From positions 1-64,000 of the forward strand of contig JABLYX010000002.1 of the NCBI GenBank assembly GCA_018265615.1: a stretch of 64,000 bases of DNA, written 5' to 3'. This DNA comes from Lentisphaeria bacterium (GTDB lineage Bacteria > Verrucomicrobiota > Lentisphaeria > Victivallales > Victivallaceae). Below are positions 33,124 to 40,002 of this stretch, one piece after another. Position numbers and translations under genes: made by a program. How positions within the stretch are numbered: position 1 is the first letter of the stretch; every line of letters begins with the position of its first letter. The notes under the pieces are model-generated. The model searched no databases. It worked only from the letters and a program-made list of their open reading frames with translations, and was not told where the DNA came from.

Positions 33124-34026
33124 TCAGATACGTGTGATTTCGGGACATTCATCGGTTTTTGTTCCGAAACTCCTCCGTTCCGAGCGATATTCTCCGGGGG
33201 AAAGTCCGGTCAAACGCCGGAATGCATGGTAGAAATAATGGACATCGTGGTGCCCGAGCATCGCCGCGACGTCTTCGACGGTGCCGCCGGAACAGATCAG
33301 GAGTTCGCGGGCGCGGTCGAGGTAGATCGAGTTCAGGAACTCCTTCAGCGGGATCCCGACCCGGCGGCGGAAGCTTTTGGAGAGGGCGAAGGGCGTCATA
33401 TTCATGCATTCGGCCAGTTCCGCCACACGCAGCTGTGCGGGAGGCGCCGCATCGATGGCGGCCAGCATCGGGCCGAATTTGCTGAAAAGCTCACTGCGTT
33501 CGCACAGGCGGTCAAGTTGCGGTTCGAGGAACCGGGACATTGCGGCAGTGACCGCGCTCTGAATCGCAAGCGGTTTCCCCGTTTCCCACGATTTTTCCAG
33601 ATAAGCGGCCAGCACCGGGTCCTCGAGCCGGATCATGCCGGGTGAATCCGGGAATGCCGAACGCCGGGTGTGGTCCGTCAGCCGGAGATGGGCGTAGCAG
33701 AGGACGGAGCCCGGAAGATAGCGGACATCGAACGAATGCTCCGCATTCAGCAGGTAAATCCCCTCTGTGTCCAGATGGCGGAGCGACCCGTCAACCGTGA
33801 TTTCCGCACCCGGGGAAACCGGGCCGGTGAAATGGAACAGCCGGCAGAAAGGCGGCGCAAGATGGCGGTAGTGATGCTCCCGGTCGCGCGGATCGCGGCC
33901 GAAATTGAAAATATCGAGATTCAATGTGAGCCGGACGCCCCCGTGCGTGAATTCAAGCCGGGTCCGGTTCGGCACCGAGTCGAGATCGTGCTGCTCGACG
34001 GCGCGTGACACAAGTACGGTTTCCAT
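33124..34026 (-). CDS. AraC family transcriptional regulator
   Basis: A 300-residue regulator: cupin-like N-terminal sensing domain (about 30-150), then two helix-turn-helix motifs (LRVAELAECMNMTPFALSKS and VEDVAAMLGHHDVHYFYHAF) ending with FRRLTGLSPGEYR. It is upstream of GH32 on the same strand and is the likely activator of the sucrose/fructan genes. A promoter-like TTGCTT-N17-TAATGT lies upstream. Confidence 0.93.
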   Translation of the reverse strand: METVLVSRAVEQHDLDSVPNRTRLEFTHGGVRLTLNLDIFNFGRDPRDREHHYRHLAPPFCRLFHFTGPVSPGAEITVDGSLRHLDTEGIYLLNAEHSFDVRYLPGSVLCYAHLRLTDHTRRSAFPDSPGMIRLEDPVLAAYLEKSWETGKPLAIQSAVTAAMSRFLEPQLDRLCERSELFSKFGPMLAAIDAAPPAQLRVAELAECMNMTPFALSKSFRRRVGIPLKEFLNSIYLDRARELLICSGGTVEDVAAMLGHHDVHYFYHAFRRLTGLSPGEYRSERRSFGTKTDECPEITRI

Positions 34027-34111
34027 GATGACGGATTCTCCTCCGCAGATACATTATCACGGCCGGGAAGAAAAAGCAACCCGGAATCGCTCCCGCCGGA
34101 AAAATGAGGAT

Positions 34112-34140
34112 TTGCATTGTATCATCGGCGGCGATATATT
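34112..34140 (+). promoter_or_regulatory. Predicted promoter upstream of the small membrane protein
   Basis: TTGCAT (34112-34117) and TATATT (34135-34140), 17 bp spacing. It directs transcription into the frame at 34172 and possibly the DUF368 gene. Confidence 0.5.
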
Positions 34141-34171
34141 ATGCAGTCACAGGAGAAGAATCTTCAGCAGC

Positions 34172-34597
34172 ATGGATCATTACAGCAGTTCACCGTTCTC
34201 CGGGCAGGCGATTGTCCGGAGTCTCCTGTTTCCGGCGGCAGTTGCCCTGCTCGCGTTCTTCTGTATCGGGACTTCCCGCGCGGCTGTTCCGCCGGCGACC
34301 GCATCCGCCGGTACGATCAGCATCGGATCCTCCGGCGGCGATGATTGCGCGGAGATGGTTCCCGACGATTTCCGGTGTCCGCGCCGGGCGGTTTCCTTTG
34401 TCAAATTCAGAACCAGGCAGCCCGTGCCGGGAAAACTCCCGGGAGCGGCGGCCGGCGTTCCGGTTCTGTTTCTCCTCACTTTTTCCGTCCGGATTCCGGA
34501 GCATGCGGATTTTCCGCCGGCATTTGCCGTGATCCGGGACGGTCTGACTGATGCGACCCCTGTCCGGGCGGGACCGGCTCCCTTCCGGTCGATCTGA
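34172..34597 (+). CDS. Possible small membrane or exported protein
   Basis: A 141-residue frame in an otherwise empty stretch between AraC and the DUF368 gene. It opens with MDHYSSSPFSGQAIVRS followed by a hydrophobic segment (LLFPAAVALLAFFCIG) ending in an SRA-AV signal-peptidase-like site; a second hydrophobic stretch (VPVLFLLTF) lies near residue 105. Codon use matches the GC-rich neighbours, a promoter lies 32 bp upstream, and AGGAGA is present although 15 bp from the ATG. No homologue is recognised. The remaining 97 bp before DUF368 hold nothing evident. Confidence 0.4.
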   Translation: MDHYSSSPFSGQAIVRSLLFPAAVALLAFFCIGTSRAAVPPATASAGTISIGSSGGDDCAEMVPDDFRCPRRAVSFVKFRTRQPVPGKLPGAAAGVPVLFLLTFSVRIPEHADFPPAFAVIRDGLTDATPVRAGPAPFRSI

Positions 34598-34694
34598 TTT
34601 TACGAAGCGGTTCCGGCCCCGGCGCACTCTGCCGTCCCGGCGGTTCCGCCTGTTTTCACTACCCGATTCACCATTCCAACAATCAGGAATTTTC

Positions 34695-35639
34695 ATGCAG
34701 GAAAAGCAACCCTTGTCGCCCAAACGCTCCTGGAAGGAGTATTTACGTATTTTCTCCTGCGGCTTCATTATGGGCGGAGCCGATGTCGTGCCGGGGGTAT
34801 CCGGCGGAACCATGGCTTTTATTCTCGGTATTTATGATGAGCTTATCGAATCGATCCGGCGCTTCACCGGCAAAGAGCTTTTTTCGATCGCCTTCCGGCT
34901 TCGGTTCCGGGAAGCGTGGCGGACTCTGCCGTGGCCGTTCATGGTGAGCCTCGGAACCGGAATCCTCCTCGCCATTGCGATTTTTTCCACCCCGATCAAA
35001 TGGATGCTGGCGAACCGACTGACGCTGATTCTCGCATTCTTCTTCGGCCTTGTGCTCGCTTCGGTGGCCACCGTGCTGCCGCGCGTCAAACGCTGGAACG
35101 GCAGCGGAGTCATCGCCCTGGCCTGCGGAACCGTCGCCGGCTGGATGGTGGTCGGGCTGCCGCTGCTGAAGCATCCGCCGGATTCGCCGTTTTACCTGAT
35201 CCTGTGCGGCGCCGTCGCGATCTGCGCGATGATCCTGCCCGGAATCTCCGGCAGCTTCATCCTGCTGCTGATGGGCAGGTACGACTTCGTGCTGAACGCG
35301 GTTCATGAGCTTAAAAGCGGAGTGAATATCGGCGGCAATTTCTGTACGCTGACGCTTTTCATGTTCGGTATTTTCATCGGAATCGCGGGATTCATCCGGC
35401 TTCTGAGCTATCTGCTGCGGAAGTTTCACGATATCACCATCGCCGTCCTGATCGGCTTCATGCTCGGTTCGCTGCGCAAAGTGTGGCCGTGGAAGTTCGG
35501 GGATAACATCGAGAACCACAACATCCTTCCCGGCAGTATCGATGCCGGGTTCTGGCATGCGGTTCTGCTCGGCGTGTTCGGCTTCATACTCGTGCTGCTG
35601 ATCGAGTATGCGGCAGGGAAGCGCGAAAAGAAAGCCTGA
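34695..35639 (+). CDS. DUF368 domain-containing membrane protein
   Basis: A 314-residue polytopic membrane protein. GFIMGGADVVPGVSGGTMAF near the N-terminus and MILPGISGSFILLLMGRYD in the middle are the paired DUF368 repeats, a family related to PopT/DedA-like undecaprenyl phosphate translocases. The frame extends upstream to 34551 but the ATG at 34695 precedes the conserved domain directly. A role in recycling the C55 lipid carrier is established for some members and inferred here. Confidence 0.92.
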   Translation: MQEKQPLSPKRSWKEYLRIFSCGFIMGGADVVPGVSGGTMAFILGIYDELIESIRRFTGKELFSIAFRLRFREAWRTLPWPFMVSLGTGILLAIAIFSTPIKWMLANRLTLILAFFFGLVLASVATVLPRVKRWNGSGVIALACGTVAGWMVVGLPLLKHPPDSPFYLILCGAVAICAMILPGISGSFILLLMGRYDFVLNAVHELKSGVNIGGNFCTLTLFMFGIFIGIAGFIRLLSYLLRKFHDITIAVLIGFMLGSLRKVWPWKFGDNIENHNILPGSIDAGFWHAVLLGVFGFILVLLIEYAAGKREKKA

Positions 35640-35729
35640 TCCCGCCATGCGGCCGGAGGGGGGAAGTCTTCCCTTCTCCGGTTCGCCTGAGGGCCGCGGC
35701 TTTTTTGCGGGAAGTTGAAAGAGAGCCGC

Positions 35730-35758
35730 TTGCATTTCCACTCCCCCGATGGTATAAT
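35730..35758 (+). promoter_or_regulatory. Predicted promoter of the LA_2272-type repeat protein
   Basis: TTGCAT (35730-35735) and TATAAT (35753-35758), 17 bp spacing, followed 27 bp later by the start with GGAGGAGGAAG. Confidence 0.6.
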
Positions 35759-35784
35759 GTAGCAGAGAAGAGGAGGAGGAAGTC

Positions 35785-36366
35785 ATGAATTGTCTGTCGA
35801 AGATTCTGGTTCCGTTGCTGTTTATGGGCTGTCTGACGGGTGTGGCGGCAGCGGATGATTCATCCGGCTATCCGGATGTGGAGTGGTCGCTGCTGCAGGT
35901 GTCGCTGGTTCCGGACCGGCTTGCCGTGGTTTCGGCGGATACGCCGGTGTACGGCGTGAATTTCGAACCGTTCTGGGGAGTGCAGCAGGCAGTGTATGGC
36001 GTCAATTTCCAGCCGCTCTGCGGTTTTTCCGGGACAGTTAACGGCATTTCCGTTCAGGGATTCGGGGAGACGGAGCAGTTTGCGGGGCTTCAGCTCGGGC
36101 TTGTCACGCTTGCAACCCGGTTTCAGGGGGTCAATTTTTCTTTGGTTTCCGGTGCGTGGGAGAACCGCGGGCTGCAGATCGGTGTTGCGAATTTCTCCGG
36201 AAACAACGCACTCGTCACTTATCAGAGCGACGGAGTTTCCCCGTCGGGCGGAATGCAGATCGGCCTGGTGAACAGCGCTTCCGGCGGCATTCAGTTCGGG
36301 TTGCTGAACTACAATGCCGGAAGCCCGTTCCCGTGGATGATCCTGTTCAACTTCTCCTCCCGCTGA
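35785..36366 (+). CDS. LA_2272 family surface repeat-containing protein
   Basis: A 193-residue exported protein with signal peptide MNCLSKILVPLLFMGCLTGV. The mature part is made of short repeats: YGVNFEPFWG, YGVNFQPLCG, GLQLGLVTLAT, GLQIGVANFSG, GMQIGLVNSAS, GIQFGLLNYN. This G-x-Q-x-G-L-x-N pattern defines the LA_2272 repeat family described from Leptospira and many gut bacteria; a beta-solenoid or barrel-like outer-surface role is suspected. Well expressed by its promoter and ribosome site. Confidence 0.8.
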   Translation: MNCLSKILVPLLFMGCLTGVAAADDSSGYPDVEWSLLQVSLVPDRLAVVSADTPVYGVNFEPFWGVQQAVYGVNFQPLCGFSGTVNGISVQGFGETEQFAGLQLGLVTLATRFQGVNFSLVSGAWENRGLQIGVANFSGNNALVTYQSDGVSPSGGMQIGLVNSASGGIQFGLLNYNAGSPFPWMILFNFSSR

Positions 36367-36408
36367 GCGCGGAGAGAGGAGGGCGAAACACCCTCTTTGC
36401 TCCCGCGC
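36367..36408. terminator. Inverted repeat between convergent genes, probable bidirectional terminator
   Basis: GCGCGG (36367-36372) pairs with CCGCGC (36403-36408) and GAGGG with CCCTC inside, loop CGAAACA. It directly follows the LA_2272-type gene and precedes the ndk stop. No T tract is present, so termination efficiency is uncertain. Confidence 0.5.
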
Positions 36409-36429
36409 CGCTGCCGGAATGAGGAAAGA

Positions 36430-37611
36430 TTACCGGTTGACTTCGTCGAGGTATTCGGTGATCCGGGCAGCCATGGAGTTCTGGGTGATCCGGATGATTT
36501 TCATTTCGCGCTCGACGCTTTCGGGAGCGTCCGAGGCGTGGGCCGTGTTGACCATGACGTTGCTGCCGAAATCGCGGCGGACGGTGCCGCCCGGCGCCTT
36601 GGAGGGGTCGGTCGGGCCGAGGACCGACCGGATTTTTGCAATCGCATTCGGGCCTTCGTAGATCAGAACGAGGCATTTTGCCTGGGCATTCTGGAGTTTT
36701 CTTTCCTCCTCGGTGCATGCTTCCGGACGGCGCCCGGACATGAATTCGATCAGCTGCGAGAACTGGTCGTCGGCGAACGGAATGCCGACCGACTGGTTCA
36801 GGCTCTCAAGCGATCCCTCCGGCAGGATGACGCCGAACTTCTCTTCGAAGAGGTTCTTCGCCTGGGCGGCGATTTTCGGCGCGAGCTTGTTGCGCAGTGC
36901 ATTCTGGACCGGTCCGTAGAACTCTAGCGCGTCGTTCACGCTCATGCGGTGGACCTTGCAGCCGACGATGCGCAGCCCGGTACGGCTCAGCATATCGATG
37001 ATGTTGCCGGGGCGGCTCGAGGGGCAGCGCCAGTTGTCCGGCTTGATGATGACGAGCGTGCGTTCGTCTTCCGGACTGGAGCCGAGTGAATTGTCGACGA
37101 GATTCGGGGTGGAGGCGGCGAAATCGGCGAAGATCTTCAGCTTGTTGAGAGCTTCTTTCAAATTCGGCGGGGTCAGGACGGCCGGTTCGAAGTAACGGAC
37201 GATTCCGGGATTCTCCTTATCCTCAACCACGTCGGCATAGGTGTCGCGCAGCGTTTCTCCGGCGCTGATGCATTTCGGTGAAAACGGGGAAAGGCGGCCG
37301 GTGATGTCGGTCAGCTTGCGGCATGCGTCTTCGCCGCGGAACAGCAGCATGAGCGTGCGTTCCTTGCGCCCGTCTTCGCGGGGCGGAAAATTTTCGCGGA
37401 CATAATCGGCCAGCATCTTGCCTGTATCTTTCGCATCCATCGCCTCCAGGCTCCGAGCATACCGCTCCGTCACTTCGGGGGAGAATGCCAGCATCTGCGC
37501 CCCGATGAATTCGAGGTCGGTCCGGGACATCAGCCGGGCGATAATCCCCCCGGTCCGGGATTTCAGAAGGCTGTAGGGCGTGATGATGATATACGATACT
37601 TCGATTGCCAT
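36430..37611 (-). CDS. Tandem nucleoside diphosphate kinase-like protein
   Basis: A 393-residue protein with two NDK-like domains. The C-terminal domain (from TLVIIKPDNWRC) has the catalytic His in NTAHASDAPESVERE (about H358), the expected form of the NDK active site. The N-terminal domain starts with IEVSYIIITPYSLLKSRTGG, keeps the fold pattern, but lacks the catalytic His at the equivalent place (around GETLRDTYADV). NDK equalises nucleoside di- and triphosphate pools using ATP. ATG 37611 follows AAGGGGAAGGGAA; the frame extends to 37761 without support. Usual NDK length is 135-150, so this is a duplication-fusion with an inactive half. Confidence 0.85.
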   Translation of the reverse strand: MAIEVSYIIITPYSLLKSRTGGIIARLMSRTDLEFIGAQMLAFSPEVTERYARSLEAMDAKDTGKMLADYVRENFPPREDGRKERTLMLLFRGEDACRKLTDITGRLSPFSPKCISAGETLRDTYADVVEDKENPGIVRYFEPAVLTPPNLKEALNKLKIFADFAASTPNLVDNSLGSSPEDERTLVIIKPDNWRCPSSRPGNIIDMLSRTGLRIVGCKVHRMSVNDALEFYGPVQNALRNKLAPKIAAQAKNLFEEKFGVILPEGSLESLNQSVGIPFADDQFSQLIEFMSGRRPEACTEEERKLQNAQAKCLVLIYEGPNAIAKIRSVLGPTDPSKAPGGTVRRDFGSNVMVNTAHASDAPESVEREMKIIRITQNSMAARITEYLDEVNR

Positions 37612-37699
37612 GGCGGTTCCCTTCCCCTTATTGCGGAAAAACAAAAACACCTCCGGAATTTCCCTTCCGGAAGTTGACTGCAAATAACGCTGATTCAAT

Positions 37700-37728
37700 A
37701 CTATACCACCATTTTTTGCGATCGGCAA
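37700..37728 (-). promoter_or_regulatory. Predicted promoter of the tandem NDK gene
   Basis: On the minus strand TTGCCG (37728-37723) and TATAGT (37705-37700), 17 bp apart. The leader before the ATG contains the inverted repeat CCGGAA-TTTCCC-TTCCGG. The 299-bp gap 37612-37910 holds this promoter, the module II promoter and no gene. Confidence 0.5.
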
Positions 37729-37814
37729 ATACCAAATAATGCTTTCCGGATAAAAATTCACACGAAAATTCGTTTAAACTGACATGGTTAGTTTTGAAAA
37801 ACAGGAAATATCCT

Positions 37815-37830
37815 GAAATATGATTATTTC
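37815..37830 (+). promoter_or_regulatory. Candidate operator upstream of module II
   Basis: GAAATATGATTATTTC, arms GAAATA/TATTTC around 4 bp, 13 bp before the -35 box. A possible autoregulatory site of the GntR-type regulator. Confidence 0.35.
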
Positions 37831-37843
37831 TTGTACTCATCTA

Positions 37844-37872
37844 TTGACATTGCCAGTTTTGTTTGCTATAAT
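37844..37872 (+). promoter_or_regulatory. Strong predicted promoter of module II
   Basis: Consensus TTGACA (37844-37849) and TATAAT (37867-37872), 17 bp spacing, extended -10 TGCTATAAT. Followed by AAAGGAGAG and the GTG start at 37911. Confidence 0.75.
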
Positions 37873-37910
37873 TAATTACAGAATGATTTTCAATTGCAAA
37901 GGAGAGAGCT

Positions 37911-39227
37911 GTGGCGGACAAGCTGAATATCGCCCGCGAATACATCATCGGGCAGCTTGAGACGGGCAACCTCTCCGGCGGCGACAAGCTGCCGGGGGCG
38001 CGGGAGCTGTCGGAACAGATCGGCGTTTCGCATGCGATCACCCAGATGGCGTTTGTATCGCTGGTGCGCGACGGGGTTCTTGAGAGCTTCCCTCGCAGCG
38101 GGACGTTCGTCCGCGGCGACTGGCGGGAGCGGATACTGCCGGACAGCTTCGTCTCGTTCCGTTCAGTCTGGTCGGACGTGGTCCGCAGCCGTTTCCCGGG
38201 GCTTCAGGTGCATGACTGCTTCCGCAAGGGTGTGTTTGAGATCAGGACCACGCTTGAAGTGCTGCACCGCCGCGACGAGTATCTGAACCTCGCGGAGCTG
38301 TTCCGGGAGGCGTATCCGGATGACGCGCCGTTTTTCTCCGCGCCGTTCCGGAGCTTTCGGACGGCGGACGGCGGGCTGTTCGGGATCCCGCTGATTTTTT
38401 CGCCGCGGGTGCTCTGCTACAACGCGGGGATGCTCGCCGGGGCCGGATGCCCCGAACCGCGTTCCGGTTGGGGCTGGGATGAGTTCATCGAGGATATCCG
38501 CCGCCTCCGCCGGCTCCATCCGCCGGAGCGGATCTTCAACTGGAGCTTCCTGCCGTTCTGGATGAATTTCATCTTCCGCGCCGGCGGCGGCATCATCGGC
38601 ACGGCCGGTGTCTCCGAGGTCATGCTCGACAGCCCGCGCACCCGCGACGGCATCATGAAAGTCAGGGAACTCTACCGGGCGCTCGGCGTCACGGAGAAGT
38701 GGCCGGCGCTGAATCCGTATGAAGCCCACTTCAGCAACGGGGAGTGTGCCTTTATGCTTGCCGCCCGGCAGGAGGTGAATTTCAACGCGCCGCATTGCTG
38801 GAAAAGCGTTCCGCTGCCGCTGATTCCGGGCGGAGCCGACCTGACCGCGCAGGCGACCGATCTGCTCTGCGTACGGCGGTACGGAGGGGATCTGCCGCTC
38901 GCCCGCGAGCTCATCCGGCTCATGCTTTCGGAGGAGGTGCAGGATCACATCGGTCAATTGCGTTACGGGATCCCGATCCGCAAATCCTCCGCGATGAGGA
39001 GCTTTGATCCGGAGGATTCGCGCGACGCGCTCTTCCTCTCTGAAATGACCAAGATTTCCGCGGATTACAACCTCGACTCCCCGGAACTGACCCGCATGAT
39101 CAACCACGGGCTGAATGAGATCTGGCTCAACGGCGCCGACGTCGATGAAACCACGGCGGAACTCGCCGCCGCGTTGCGCACCGTTCTCCGTTATCGCAAT
39201 TTCGAACTGAAAGGAACCCGTTCATGA
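37911..39227 (+). CDS. GntR-type regulator fused to a MalE-like solute-binding domain (module II)
   Basis: A 438-residue cytoplasmic protein without signal peptide. Residues about 1-70 form a GntR winged helix (LNIAREYIIGQLETGNLSGG, GARELSEQIGVSHAITQMAF). The rest resembles type 1 extracellular sugar-binding proteins: GLFGIPLIFSPRVLCYNAGM, WGWDEFIEDIRRL, FSNGECAFMLA, then a C-terminal LNEIWLNGADVDETTAEL like the SBP tail. A sugar ABC transporter receptor appears to have been recruited as the effector sensor of a transcription factor. Start is GTG with AAAGGAGAG. Overlaps the pseudopilin by ATGA. Confidence 0.85.
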   Translation: MADKLNIAREYIIGQLETGNLSGGDKLPGARELSEQIGVSHAITQMAFVSLVRDGVLESFPRSGTFVRGDWRERILPDSFVSFRSVWSDVVRSRFPGLQVHDCFRKGVFEIRTTLEVLHRRDEYLNLAELFREAYPDDAPFFSAPFRSFRTADGGLFGIPLIFSPRVLCYNAGMLAGAGCPEPRSGWGWDEFIEDIRRLRRLHPPERIFNWSFLPFWMNFIFRAGGGIIGTAGVSEVMLDSPRTRDGIMKVRELYRALGVTEKWPALNPYEAHFSNGECAFMLAARQEVNFNAPHCWKSVPLPLIPGGADLTAQATDLLCVRRYGGDLPLARELIRLMLSEEVQDHIGQLRYGIPIRKSSAMRSFDPEDSRDALFLSEMTKISADYNLDSPELTRMINHGLNEIWLNGADVDETTAELAAALRTVLRYRNFELKGTRS

Positions 39228-39991
39228 GAAGATTTTATTTCACATTGATTGAGCTTCTGGTCGTGATTGCGATCATCGCGATTCTCGCTTCGATGCTGCT
39301 GCCGGCGCTGCAGCAGGCGCGCGACACGGCGAAAGGGTCGAAATGCATCGGCAACCTGAAGCAGTACGGCCACTGGATCGGGCTCTATTCCGCCGATTTC
39401 AACGACGTCACGCCGGGTTGCTCCTATCCGACTCCGGCCGATGCGGACAAGACCAAAAATGTGCATCATCCCCTGAAGAAGTTTTTCGACGCCGGCTACA
39501 TCAACCGGAACATCTATTATGCGCGCAATACGAACAAGGTGACCTTCTGCCCCGGCTATGCGCAGGCGAAGGGGCCGGTTCCGGCCGGAGTGCTGGCCGA
39601 ACCGGTCTTCTCGGACCCGGGGGATCTCTCGGGACCGAACACGATTGCGACCTACGGCTATGCGCAGCGCGTGCTCGGCGGCGGAACTTTCAAGGACAGT
39701 GGCTACACGCTGCCGAAAATGGCGCGCTTCGATCAGCCGTCACGCAAGGCGGCCGTCCTCGACTCCTTCATCCGCGAAAGCGAAACCACTTCATGGGGAA
39801 GCTATGTGAAATTCACCTTCTGGGGTCGCAGCAACTGGACGACCGAGGTCGCCCCATACATCTCGACCGCCCACGGGGCGACCAGGGCGAACGCCGTCTA
39901 CCTCGACGGGCACGCGGCCTCCTTCAACATCTACGGCGACGACAGGATGCTGCTCCTGATGTTCCCGCAGAAAAACAACATGTTCCGCTGA
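39224..39991 (+). CDS. Pseudopilin-like protein with H-X-DG motif (module II)
   Basis: A 255-residue protein. The N-terminus MRRFYFTLIELLVVIAIIAILA is a type IV prepilin helix with Glu at position +5, but the residue before Phe is Tyr, not the Gly preferred by prepilin peptidase. It continues MLLPALQQARDTAKGSKCIGNL, and ends with HGATRANAVYLDGHA, a DUF1559-like H-X-DG motif with one extra residue in the spacer. Translationally coupled to the regulator (ATGA) and 11 bp before the secreted enzyme. Probably membrane-anchored on the outside; role unknown. Confidence 0.88.
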   Translation: MRRFYFTLIELLVVIAIIAILASMLLPALQQARDTAKGSKCIGNLKQYGHWIGLYSADFNDVTPGCSYPTPADADKTKNVHHPLKKFFDAGYINRNIYYARNTNKVTFCPGYAQAKGPVPAGVLAEPVFSDPGDLSGPNTIATYGYAQRVLGGGTFKDSGYTLPKMARFDQPSRKAAVLDSFIRESETTSWGSYVKFTFWGRSNWTTEVAPYISTAHGATRANAVYLDGHAASFNIYGDDRMLLLMFPQKNNMFR

Positions 39992-40002
39992 GGGGGATGA
40001 CG

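Noticed and set aside
34743..35786. 347-codon minus-strand frame opposite the DUF368 gene
   Set aside because: His/Gln/Asp-rich shadow of a membrane protein gene.
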